Assembly (NCBI GenBank): GCA_903847585.1
Contig: CAINEC010000054.1
Span: forward strand, 1 to 32,990
From: an uncultured Bacteroidota bacterium
Lineage (GTDB): Bacteria; Bacteroidota; Bacteroidia; AKYH767-A; OLB10
DNA length: 32,990 bases
Reading direction: 5' to 3'
The notes beneath the pieces are model-generated. The model did no database searches and had not been told where the DNA came from. It saw only the letters and a list, made by a program, of their open reading frames with translations. Positions 25,763-32,990 of the stretch are shown here, one piece after another. The first letter of the stretch is position 1; each line of letters begins with the position of its first letter. The position numbers and the translations under genes were made by a program.

Positions 25763-28700
25763 ATGTTTTTGAACTGTCATTCATGGTTCAGCTTTTACTA
25801 CGGAACAATGTCGGTAGAACAGCTCCTGCAAGAAGCTAAACAGCAGGGACTGAAAAAAATTGCATTTACCGATATTAATAATACTTCTGGCATTCTTGAT
25901 TTTGTTCGGCTGGCGCCGCAGTACGGGATTCAACCAATTGCGGGAATTGCATTTCACGATGGCGATGATCTAAGGTTTATCGGCCTTGCTCAGAACAATG
26001 AAGGGTATGAAGAGCTGAATATCTTTCTTTCTTCTTGCTTAAAAACCGCTTCGGAAAAAAATCAAACATCGGGTAACCGCGATGCCGTTATACCAGATCG
26101 AGCACCGATGTTTAAAAATGTATTTGTCGTTTATCCGACCAGCGCTCCCTTTTTAAAAACAGTTTCGTTTGAATCAATTGCTTTTGTTGGTAAGCGTGCT
26201 CAACGAGGAGAGCTGATGAAGGCCAGAGCATCCAAGGAAAAGAAGAATCCACAAAATGCATTAAGAGATTACGAGTACATTGGGGTTCGAGAGGAAGAGT
26301 TGTTACAGATACAATTTTCGTTTTCTCCTAATGCTTATAACAAGTGCGTCGCCCTTTGTCCGGTAACAGTGCGCAATAAAACAGATCATAATATTCATCG
26401 CCTATTAACAGCAGTAGGGAAAAATGAATTATTAAGTCGTGTACCTGCTACCGTCTTTTGTAAGGAAGACGAAACATTTAGGTCGGAAGCGGATATTCGT
26501 GAGCGTTATAAAGAGTATCCCGAGATTATTCGAAACACAGAAACGATTCTAAAAAATTGTCATCTTTCGTTCGACTTTCATAAAAGCAAGAATAAACAAT
26601 GTTTCACGGGAAGCAAAGAGTTGGATGCGGCGCTCTTGAAAAAAGAAGCCTATAAAGGAGCAACGAAAAGATATGGCACTCGCCTGAGTGAAAAAATAAA
26701 AACGCGTATCGAGAAAGAATTAACCATGATTATTGATCTTGGTTTTTGTGCGTACTTTTTAATTAACTGGGATATACTTCGTTTTGCACGCAAGCGAGGG
26801 TTCTTTTACGTTGGAAGAGGAAGTGGTGCTAACAGCATGGTGGCGTATTGTTTAAATATTACCGATGTAGATCCCGATGATCTCGATTTATATTTCGAAC
26901 GGTTTATTAATCCGTATCGGCAAAACCCTCCCGACTTCGATTTAGATTTTTCGTGGAAGGATAGAGATGAAATCACCAATTATATTTTCAACCGACACGG
27001 AGAGAATCATGTGGTGTTGATGGGAACGTATACAACATTTCAAAAAGATGCGGTGATACGTGAGCTAGGAAAAGTGTTTGGTTTGCCGAAAGCGGAAATC
27101 GATGCGCTACAGAACACAGGTGACTATACTACCGCTGGTGAATATGGGAAGTTGATTTTAAAGTATGGTGCGCTCATAAAAGATTTTCCTCATCACCTGA
27201 GTGTGCATGCAGGAGGAATAATTATTTCGGAGAAACCCATCTATGCGTATACAGCATTGAACTATCCACCCAAAGGATTTCCAGTTACGCAGTTTAGTAT
27301 GTTGGAATCAGAAGATGTTGGCTTGTATAAGTATGATATTTTAAGTCAGCGGGGACTAGGCCACATTAAAGACACCATCGAACTTGTAAAGAAGAATAAA
27401 GGAATTGAGATTGATATTCGAAGGATTGAAGAGTTTAAACAAGACGAAGCCATCAAACAATTAATAAGAGACGGAAGATGCATCGGCTGCTTTTATGTGG
27501 AGAGTCCTGCGATGCGCATGTTATTGAAAAAGTTAAACGTAGATCAATACATACAACTCGTGGCAGCGAGCTCTATTATTCGTCCTGGTGTAGCTAGCAG
27601 TGGTATGATGCGCGAGTATATTTTGCGAACACACCATCCGGAGAAAAGAACGTATATACACCCCGTTATGAAGGAGCTGATGGAAGAAACCTATGGTGTG
27701 ATGGTGTATCAGGAAGATGTGATTAAGGTAGCGCATCATTTTGCTGGATTGGATTTATCAGAGGCAGATGTATTGCGAAGAGGAATGAGTGGTAAGTTCC
27801 GATCGAGGGAGGAGTTTTTAAAAATAAAAAATCGTTTTTTTGATAATTGCAAAGAGCGAGGATATACGGAAGCTATTACGAGTGAAGTATGGCGACAAAT
27901 AGAAAGCTTTGCGGGCTATTCGTTTTCAAAAGGACATTCAGCATCGTATGCGGTGGAGAGTTATCAGAGTTTATATTTGAAAGCGCATTATCCGCTAGAA
28001 TTTATGGTGGGCGTGATTAATAATTTTGGTGGCTTTTACCGAACAGAATTTTACGTACACGAAGCGCGTATGTCGGGAGCAACGATTGCACTGCCTTGCG
28101 TGAACACGGGTGAATATTTAACCAGTATTGAAGGCGAAGTCATCACATTAGGATTTATTCATTTAGCAGGATTAGAATATGACACAGCTACATCAATAGC
28201 CCTCGAGCGAAATAAAAACGGATCATTTACTTCGTTGCATGATTTCATGAATCGAATAAGTATTGAGTTAGAGCAGTTGCGTTGTTTGATACGCATCGGT
28301 GCGTTTCGATTTACAGGAAGAAGTAAGAAGCAGTTGTTGTGGGATATTCATCTGAACATGGAGCAAGGAAAGAAGACCGTGGTGCGACAAGAATTATTTC
28401 AGCAGGAGTTACCGAACTATCAATTGCCAACGTTGCATCATCACGATTTAGAAGATGCATTGGATGAAATAGAGCTGATAGGATTTCCGGTGTGTTCTCC
28501 GTTTCGATTACTAAAACAGGCGCCTGAAAAATTTTCGAATCCTAAAATAAAAGTAAATGAAATGTCAAAACACGTAGGGGAATATGTGTGTATACTTGGC
28601 TATCTTGTTACTATCAAACCTACGCGCACAGGCAAAGGCGAAGCAATGTCGTTTGGTTGTTTTATAGATGAAGAAGGCGCTTTTGTAGACACCACTCATT

Positions 28701-28852
28701 TCCCGTTAACTCTTAAAAAATATCCGTTTAGAGGAAGAGGAATTTATTTGATAACTGGAAGAGTAGATATTGAATTTGGCTTTTGCAGTATAACGGTTTC
28801 GGGTATGGAAAAACTGGCGACGATGGGGAGAGATGATCTTTCAAAAATTTGA
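25763..28852 (+). CDS. dnaE: DNA polymerase III alpha subunit, second-copy/ImuC (DnaE2)-like
   Basis: A 1,029-aa C-family polymerase, shorter than a replicative DnaE (about 1,160 aa) and of the size of error-prone ImuC/DnaE2. An N-terminal PHP domain starts LNCHSWFSFYYGTMSVEQL. The palm motif is GRGSGANSM (352-360), then PDFDLDF with catalytic Asp393 and Asp395; the third Asp is in KYDILSQRGLGH. A C-terminal OB-fold-like region lies at about 945-1010. ATG 25763 is chosen because homologues begin there. An AAAGGAG ribosome site at 25728-25734 is unusually strong for this phylum but serves an out-of-frame ATG at 25738. The 3' end is duplicated at 29877-30041. Its partnership with DinB and the S24 repressor is inferred from context. 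Confidence 0.9.
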   Translation: MFLNCHSWFSFYYGTMSVEQLLQEAKQQGLKKIAFTDINNTSGILDFVRLAPQYGIQPIAGIAFHDGDDLRFIGLAQNNEGYEELNIFLSSCLKTASEKNQTSGNRDAVIPDRAPMFKNVFVVYPTSAPFLKTVSFESIAFVGKRAQRGELMKARASKEKKNPQNALRDYEYIGVREEELLQIQFSFSPNAYNKCVALCPVTVRNKTDHNIHRLLTAVGKNELLSRVPATVFCKEDETFRSEADIRERYKEYPEIIRNTETILKNCHLSFDFHKSKNKQCFTGSKELDAALLKKEAYKGATKRYGTRLSEKIKTRIEKELTMIIDLGFCAYFLINWDILRFARKRGFFYVGRGSGANSMVAYCLNITDVDPDDLDLYFERFINPYRQNPPDFDLDFSWKDRDEITNYIFNRHGENHVVLMGTYTTFQKDAVIRELGKVFGLPKAEIDALQNTGDYTTAGEYGKLILKYGALIKDFPHHLSVHAGGIIISEKPIYAYTALNYPPKGFPVTQFSMLESEDVGLYKYDILSQRGLGHIKDTIELVKKNKGIEIDIRRIEEFKQDEAIKQLIRDGRCIGCFYVESPAMRMLLKKLNVDQYIQLVAASSIIRPGVASSGMMREYILRTHHPEKRTYIHPVMKELMEETYGVMVYQEDVIKVAHHFAGLDLSEADVLRRGMSGKFRSREEFLKIKNRFFDNCKERGYTEAITSEVWRQIESFAGYSFSKGHSASYAVESYQSLYLKAHYPLEFMVGVINNFGGFYRTEFYVHEARMSGATIALPCVNTGEYLTSIEGEVITLGFIHLAGLEYDTATSIALERNKNGSFTSLHDFMNRISIELEQLRCLIRIGAFRFTGRSKKQLLWDIHLNMEQGKKTVVRQELFQQELPNYQLPTLHHHDLEDALDEIELIGFPVCSPFRLLKQAPEKFSNPKIKVNEMSKHVGEYVCILGYLVTIKPTRTGKGEAMSFGCFIDEEGAFVDTTHFPLTLKKYPFRGRGIYLITGRVDIEFGFCSITVSGMEKLATMGRDDLSKI

Positions 28853-28975
28853 GATTACCAATCTGATTCGATAATTTATTAATATTTATATACTTTAGTA
28901 CATAAGAAATAACACTGCGTCAATACACCCAATAACGACAACTGGATAATATTTATAGCGGGCATAAGATAGTCA
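28688..28975 (+). repeat. Direct repeat, left copy: dnaE 3' end plus downstream DNA
   Basis: The last 165 nt of dnaE and about 120 nt beyond its stop recur at 29877-30160. The coding parts align without gaps; the downstream parts share TTATATACTTTAGTACATA and TATAGCG with small indels. The two copies bracket the methyltransferase gene at 29010-29771. Confidence 0.85.
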
Positions 28976-29009
28976 GCTCTAATTGTATGACGACATATCA
29001 CGACAAAAA

Positions 29010-29771
29010 ATGGACATTGTAAAACATAACCAATCAGCTTGGGATAATTACGTTGACAAAAAAGACCGTTGGACAATTCCTGTTTCCGAACAAGAATTAG
29101 AAAACGTAAAGAATGGAAACTGGAATATTGTTTTAACACCGAAAAAACCTGTCCCTCACAATTGGTTTCCCGATTTGAAAGGTTTAAAAATTTTAGGACT
29201 TGCATCTGGTGGTGGACAACAAGGACCAATTCTTGCAACTTTAGGGGCAGACGTTACTATTTTTGACAATTCCGAAAAGCAGTTACAACAAGACAAAACG
29301 TTAAGCGACAAATTTGACCTTGACATAAAAACAGTTCAAGGAGATATGAAAGACCTTTCATTGTTTGCGGACAATTCATTTGACCTGATTTTTAATCCTT
29401 GTTCAATACTCTTCGTTGACAATGTTTTGCCAGTTTGGAAAGAATGTTTCCGAGTTTTGAAACCAAATGGAATTTTAATGACTGGTTTAATCAACCCAAT
29501 TTCATTTCAACTTGACGAAGAATGTTTGAAACTAATTTACAAGCAACCATTTTCAGACCTGTACTCATTGCCGACAGAAAAATTAGAAGAATTGAAAAAT
29601 AACAATGAAGCTTTGGTATTTGGACATAGTTTGACAGACCAAATTAGCGGACAATTAGACGCTGGTTTTAACTTGACAAATATGTATGAAGACAATTGGG
29701 GAGGAGAAAGTAAAATGGATGATTTTTTCCCTGCCTTTATAGCGACAAGAGCAATAAAAAGAATACAATGA
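29010..29771 (+). CDS. Class I SAM-dependent methyltransferase (accessory module 1)
   Basis: A 253-aa protein with SAM motif I ILGLASGGGQQGPILA (about residues 62-77), the acidic end of strand 2 (TIFDNSEKQL), motif VQGDMKDL, and FDLIFNPCSILFVDNV with VLKPNGILMTG, typical of Methyltransf_11 proteins. ATG 29010 is preferred over a TTG 27 nt upstream because homologues of this type start at MDIVKHNQSAWDNYV. It stands alone between the two copies of the dnaE 3' end and ends about 20 nt before a boundary motif shared with the next module, so it looks recently acquired. Substrate unknown; small-molecule or drug modification is possible. Confidence 0.8.
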   Translation: MDIVKHNQSAWDNYVDKKDRWTIPVSEQELENVKNGNWNIVLTPKKPVPHNWFPDLKGLKILGLASGGGQQGPILATLGADVTIFDNSEKQLQQDKTLSDKFDLDIKTVQGDMKDLSLFADNSFDLIFNPCSILFVDNVLPVWKECFRVLKPNGILMTGLINPISFQLDEECLKLIYKQPFSDLYSLPTEKLEELKNNNEALVFGHSLTDQISGQLDAGFNLTNMYEDNWGGESKMDDFFPAFIATRAIKRIQ

Positions 29772-29793
29772 TAGATGGAAGTACAACTGGTTC

Positions 29794-29822
29794 TAACAGC
29801 ACATTTGCAATAGGCGGGGTTT
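29794..29822 (+). repeat. Module boundary motif, copy 1
   Basis: TAACAGCAC (29794-29802), 10 nt, GGCGGGGTTT (29813-29822). The same pair with the same spacing closes the second module at 32893-32921. It follows the methyltransferase stop by about 20 nt. Its function is unknown; it may be a recombination or integration site. Confidence 0.6.
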
Positions 29823-29876
29823 ATCTTCGTTGATTTCTAATTCGTTTTCTAAAGAAATGTTTTTCTTAAAAGCATA

Positions 29877-30041
29877 GACACTACTGCTTTTCCGATAACG
29901 TTTAAAAAATATCCGTTTAGAGGACGAGGAATTTATTTGATCACCGGAAGAGTAGATATTGAATTTGGCTTTTGTAGTATAACGGTATCGTGTATGGAAA
30001 AACTGGCTACGGTGGGGAGGGATGATCTTTCAAAATCTTGA
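29877..30041 (+). pseudogene. Detached second copy of the dnaE C-terminus
   Basis: An uninterrupted frame of 54 codons plus stop matches the last 54 residues of the intact DnaE at 48 positions (DTTAFPITFKKYPFRGRG ... GRDDLSKS). There is no start codon or promoter, so it is a fragment. Of 18 base differences, 10 are silent, more than expected for drift in a dead copy. It therefore probably came from another strain's functional dnaE allele, or is the original end displaced by an incoming one. Confidence 0.85.
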
Positions 30042-30160
30042 TATTACCAATCCGATAATTTATAAATATTTATATACTTTAGTACATACGAAATAAAACT
30101 GCGCCAATACAGCCAAATTCGGAAATATAAGGAAGCTTTATAGCGTGTATAAGGTAGTTA
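29877..30160 (+). repeat. Direct repeat, right copy: dnaE 3' end plus downstream DNA
   Basis: Counterpart of 28688-28975. Beyond the stop codon it keeps TATTACCAATC, a shared AT-rich block and TATAGCGTGTATAAGGTAGT, matching TATAGCGGGCATAAGATAGT on the left. Immediately at its end begins the 10-bp inverted repeat that brackets module 2. Confidence 0.85.
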
Positions 30161-30166
30161 TAGGGC
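30157..30166. repeat. Left arm of the inverted repeat bracketing module 2
   Basis: GTTATAGGGC here is the exact reverse complement of GCCCTATAAC at 32887-32896. Between them lie the spacer hairpin and the methyltransferase-nuclease pair. Arms of this sort resemble recombination core sites, though they do not fit the integron GTTRRRY core. Confidence 0.5.
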
Positions 30167-30230
30167 ATTGTAAAAAGACCGACAAACAATCAAAATACCG
30201 ACAGACAAAATGAAAGACAGCCGACCCTTC

Positions 30231-30295
30231 GCAAAATTAAAAGAGGTGTTTTGCCAGCCCACAAGCCTAAACAAAAACACCACATTTAATTTTGC
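30231..30295. other. Long interrupted hairpin in the spacer before the restriction-modification genes
   Basis: GCAAAATTAAA (30231-30241) pairs perfectly with TTTAATTTTGC (30285-30295). After a 3-nt internal mismatch on each side, GGTGTTTTG (30245-30253) pairs with CAAAAACACC (30272-30281) with one bulge, leaving an 18-nt loop. The surrounding spacer (about 30180-30350) is strikingly C-rich on the plus strand, unlike the rest of the window. It holds no convincing gene. Confidence 0.65.
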
Positions 30296-30416
30296 CCGAC
30301 CGCTCCAAAGCCCACCCACCACCCGACAAATAGACCGTTGACAATTTGACGGCAACTTTAGAGGCAAAAACGGATTTAAAATTTAACTTTACAACATTAA
30401 CGAATTGACAATATAG

Positions 30417-31592
30417 ATGGCAAAAAGTGATTTAGCAAAGGCGAAAAATGGGAAAAACGATGAGTTTTACACACAATATCACGATATTGAAAATGAAATC
30501 AACGCCTATTTAGAATATGACCCAAATGTTTTTAAGGGTAAGACAATATTGCTACCCTGTGACGACCCAGAATGGAGCAACTTTACGAAATTCTTCGCGC
30601 AAAATTTCCAACGACTAAAAATAAAAAAACTTATAAGCACTAGTTTTGCTCACGAAAGCAAAAATATTAAAAGTAATTATCAGCCAACACTTTTTGAAAC
30701 TAATGACCCCCAATTTGACCGTAAAAAAACCATAGTGAACGGTAAAATATTTACTTTGGAAAAGGATAAAACAGGTGACGGAAAAATTGATGTAAATGAT
30801 TTAGAGTGGCAATACTTAAATGGTGACGGAGACTTTAGAAGCGAAGAGATAAAAAAATTAAGAGATGAATCAGATATAATTATTACGAATCCACCATTTT
30901 CTTTGTTCAGAGATTTTTTAGCGTGGATAGTCGAAGCCAATAAAAAATTTGTGATTATTGGTAATATGAATGCCATTACATACAAAGAAGTTTTCCCATT
31001 AATCAAAGATGATAAAATGTGGACAGGCAGTAGATTTAACAAGAGATTAAATGGCAAGAATATGACATTTTTAGTCCCTGACAATTATGCTTTAAGTGGA
31101 ACAGAAGTGGAACTAAATAATGAAGGAAAAAAAATGATTAGTGTTGCTGGCACAGGTTGGTTTACGAATCTTGACCACGGTATAAGACACCAGTTTTTGC
31201 CGCTTATGACAATGGGGGATAATATCAAATTCAGCAAACACAAAGAAATTAAAGGACAAGAGTATAAAAAATATGACAATTACGATGCTATTGAAATTCC
31301 ATATACAGATGCAATTCCAAGCGACTATGATGGTGTTATGGGAGTTCCTATAAGTTTTTTGCCGAAATATAATCACGAGCAATTTGAAATAGTCGCATTA
31401 GGAATTGGCGAGGGGAATTTTACACCAACAAAAAAATACGCAAAATTTAGAGACCCGAAAACAAAAAAAATTATATCGGACAAACGAGATTTTCTATTGT
31501 ATGTAAAAGATGAAGATGGAAAATATTTGACCGCTGATGATTACATAGTAAATAAAGTTTATGCAAGAATACTTATAAAACATAAAAAATGA
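30417..31592 (+). CDS. Adenine-specific DNA methyltransferase, EcoRI family
   Basis: A 391-aa protein resembling M.EcoRI, which makes N6-methyladenine. The N-terminal [16 protein letters not shown] (13-28) is characteristic. [13 protein letters not shown] (about 44-56) stands in the SAM-binding position, and the catalytic [12 protein letters not shown] contains NPPF at 158-161. The length is somewhat above M.EcoRI (326 aa). It overlaps the nuclease gene by 4 bp (ATGA), so the two proteins are translationally coupled, as in restriction-modification operons. The likely role is protecting host sites from the partner nuclease. The recognition sequence cannot be deduced. No clear promoter was seen; TAACTTTA at 30384 is a weak candidate. 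Confidence 0.85.
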   Translation: MAKSDLAKAKNGKNDEFYTQYHDIENEINAYLEYDPNVFKGKTILLPCDDPEWSNFTKFFAQNFQRLKIKKLISTSFAHESKNIKSNYQPTLFETNDPQFDRKKTIVNGKIFTLEKDKTGDGKIDVNDLEWQYLNGDGDFRSEEIKKLRDESDIIITNPPFSLFRDFLAWIVEANKKFVIIGNMNAITYKEVFPLIKDDKMWTGSRFNKRLNGKNMTFLVPDNYALSGTEVELNNEGKKMISVAGTGWFTNLDHGIRHQFLPLMTMGDNIKFSKHKEIKGQEYKKYDNYDAIEIPYTDAIPSDYDGVMGVPISFLPKYNHEQFEIVALGIGEGNFTPTKKYAKFRDPKTKKIISDKRDFLLYVKDEDGKYLTADDYIVNKVYARILIKHKK

Positions 31593-32752
31593 TAACAACA
31601 TTAAAAACAGAAATTAGCGTAAGGGAAATTTGTGAAGGTTTCGTTTATAATTCGCTTGAAGGTAGAGGTCTTTTTGGATTGTCAGGTAAATTGACAATAC
31701 AACCTGAATACCAAAGAAACTATATTTATGCTGACGGAGTTAGGGATGTCCGCGTAATTGAATCTATTCTAAAAGGCTATCCATTAGGTTTAATTTACTT
31801 TAATAAACCGAGTGCAGATACGCTTGAAGTGTTGGATGGTCAACAACGAATCACAAGTTTTGGTCGGTATGTTACTGGTAAATTTGCCATTAAAGATGAA
31901 AATGGAATGGAGCAATATTTTAGTGGTATTGCCAAAGACAAACAAGAAATTATTTTAAATACAAAACTACTAATTTACGAATGTGAAGGAACAGAAAGTG
32001 AAATCAAAGAATGGTTTAGAACCATAAATATTGCTGGTGTCCCACTTAACAACCAAGAATTGCTCAACGCTGTTTATTCCGGTCCATTTGTAACTCTTGG
32101 TAAAGCAGAGTTTAGTAACAGTCAAAATGCAAACATTCAAAAATGGAGTGCTTATATTTCTGGCAGTGTTAACAGACAAGCGTTTTTGGAACAAGCTCTC
32201 GATTGGGTAAGTAAAGGCGAGATTGGCGACTATATGAGTAAACATCGCAGAGAGGACAACATAGATGAATTGAAGACTTATTTTAATAGTGTAATTGATT
32301 GGATTTCCACAGTATTTACTGCTGTTGAAAGCGAAATGTGTGGTCTTGAATGGGGGCGTTTATACGAACTTTATCATAGCAAGCCTTATAGCCCTAAAGT
32401 TGTTTCAGGGAAAGTTAAAGATTTGTATGCTGACCCATATGTAAAAAATAGAAGAGGCGTTTTTGAATATATTCTAGGAGGTTCAACAGACACTAAACTT
32501 TTAGACGTGAGAGTATTTGACGAGGCAACTAAAAAATCTGTTTATGGTAAACAAAAAACAGAAGCAGAGAAAAAAGGAATTTCAAATTGTCCGTTGTGTG
32601 CAGTTGGTAACAATGCAAACAAAAATAAAATATGGTCATTAGCCGAAATGGATGCTGACCACGTTTCTGCTTGGAGCAAAGGCGGTGCGACAGACATCAA
32701 GAATTGTGAAATGTTATGTAAGACACACAACAGAGCGAAAGGAAATAAATAA
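31589..32752 (+). CDS. DUF262-HNH nuclease, putative restriction partner of the methyltransferase
   Basis: A 387-aa two-domain protein. The N-terminal DUF262 (ParB/Srx-like, GmrS type) shows QPEYQRNY (38-45) and the signature DGQQRITSF (83-91), which in related proteins binds or hydrolyses nucleotides. The C-terminal HNH nuclease has zinc ligands CPLC (334-337) and LCKTH (376-380) around the catalytic [12 protein letters not shown] and NCEMLC, followed by HNRAKGN. Both domains appear intact. Its ATG overlaps the methyltransferase stop in ATGA. DUF262 nucleases act in modification-dependent systems (GmrSD, SspE); here the partner is an EcoRI-type methyltransferase, so cleavage of unmethylated sites, or of differently modified DNA, are both possible. 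Confidence 0.85.
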   Translation: MITTLKTEISVREICEGFVYNSLEGRGLFGLSGKLTIQPEYQRNYIYADGVRDVRVIESILKGYPLGLIYFNKPSADTLEVLDGQQRITSFGRYVTGKFAIKDENGMEQYFSGIAKDKQEIILNTKLLIYECEGTESEIKEWFRTINIAGVPLNNQELLNAVYSGPFVTLGKAEFSNSQNANIQKWSAYISGSVNRQAFLEQALDWVSKGEIGDYMSKHRREDNIDELKTYFNSVIDWISTVFTAVESEMCGLEWGRLYELYHSKPYSPKVVSGKVKDLYADPYVKNRRGVFEYILGGSTDTKLLDVRVFDEATKKSVYGKQKTEAEKKGISNCPLCAVGNNANKNKIWSLAEMDADHVSAWSKGGATDIKNCEMLCKTHNRAKGNK

Positions 32753-32990
32753 ATGCCAGCGCACTTTACAAGCACAATTAAAAACCGCACAGCCAATGCA
32801 CAGACCAAAGTTTTTAATAGAGCTTGCAAAGCCAACGCACAACGACAGACACCAATGGACAGACAAGCACGACCAATAAAAACAACGCCCTATAACAGCA
32901 CCTACCCAAAAGGCGGGGTTTCGTGTTCCAAAGACAGTTTTGTGGTTAATGAAACATTAGTTTTTCAAATCAAGTTTTGCGGTAAAAGTC
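32753..32990. other. Gene-free end of module 2 with boundary motif
   Basis: No convincing gene. It contains the right arm of the inverted repeat, GCCCTATAAC (32887-32896), and boundary motif copy 2: TAACAGCAC (32893-32901), 10 nt, GGCGGGGTTT (32912-32921). The sequence just after the nuclease gene is rich in GCAC/GACA words, like the spacer before the module. The following 70 bp may begin another copy of the post-boundary segment seen after 29822, but similarity is low. Confidence 0.55.

Noticed and set aside
26600-26615. parS-like TGTTTCACGGGAAGCA inside dnaE
   Set aside because: It matches at 14 of 16 positions, but is a single site 13.6 kb from the cluster with an altered core; not enough to call a site.
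29788-30166. Integron attC site between modules 1 and 2
   Set aside because: The length (about 380 nt) is far above that of attC sites, the cores do not fit GTTRRRY/RYYYAAC, and no integrase is visible. The cassette idea is kept only in a general form.
30158-30367. Open frame on the minus strand in the C-rich spacer
   Set aside because: It spans the hairpin and boundary repeat and has no recognisable protein character.
32652-32879. Open frame overlapping the 3' end of the DUF262-HNH gene
   Set aside because: It lies in another frame over conserved HNH codons and continues into repeat-like DNA.
1-32990. tRNA or rRNA genes
   Set aside because: I found no cloverleaf-like or rRNA-like segment by eye in the intergenic regions; a dedicated scan would be needed to be certain.

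Overview
The window is bacterial chromosome from a member of the Bacteroidota. The evidence is low GC content, type IX secretion (T9SS) sorting domains of both kinds, a PorP/SprF outer-membrane protein, and promoters of the Bacteroidota type (TAnnTTTG near -7, often a TTG near -33) that sit almost directly before start codons. I cannot place it more finely than phylum. I saw no rRNA, tRNA or CRISPR array.

Region 1 (1-10.9 kb) is mostly housekeeping. On the minus strand lie gltX-glnS-folB, packed with 1-nt gaps behind one promoter, and a secreted MORN-repeat (YwqK-like) protein. An AT-rich gap of about 0.5 kb separates these from plus-strand genes: an RlmI-like methyltransferase, a very large membrane/coiled-coil protein of the DUF4175-like type, a small HATPase (RsbW-like) and ybeY.

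Region 2 (10.9-17.5 kb) carries mnmG surrounded by four near-consensus parS centromere sites, which suggests that the replication origin is close. It continues with a zinc-ribbon methyltransferase, a T9SS type A cargo protein, an apparent gene remnant that lacks a start codon, rsmI, and a pirin-nitroreductase pair. The pirin promoter is overlapped by a perfect 16-bp palindrome, and the pair ends in a clear terminator.

Region 3 (17.5-23.3 kb) holds a 1,358-aa T9SS type B surface protein with exact 153-bp tandem repeats, its SprF/PorP partner, and a convergent MazF-type toxin-antitoxin pair with an inverted repeat over its promoter.

Region 4 (23.3-28.9 kb) looks like an SOS-type mutagenesis module: a self-cleaving XRE-S24 repressor, divergent dinB, an undescribed 46-aa membrane protein and an ImuC/DnaE2-sized dnaE. 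The two promoter regions share a bipartite 36-bp element with identical internal spacing, the likely operator of the S24 protein. The dnaE leader also contains a 15-bp hairpin with a purine-rich loop.

Region 5 (28.9-33.0 kb) is accessory DNA inserted behind dnaE. A methyltransferase gene is followed by a second, mostly synonymously diverged copy of the dnaE 3' end. Then comes a two-gene module of an EcoRI-type adenine methyltransferase and a DUF262-HNH nuclease, probably a restriction-modification system of unusual make-up. Both modules end in the same boundary motif (TAACAGCAC, 10 nt, GGCGGGGTTT), and the second is bracketed by a perfect 10-bp inverted repeat. This suggests a cassette-like mode of gene gain.
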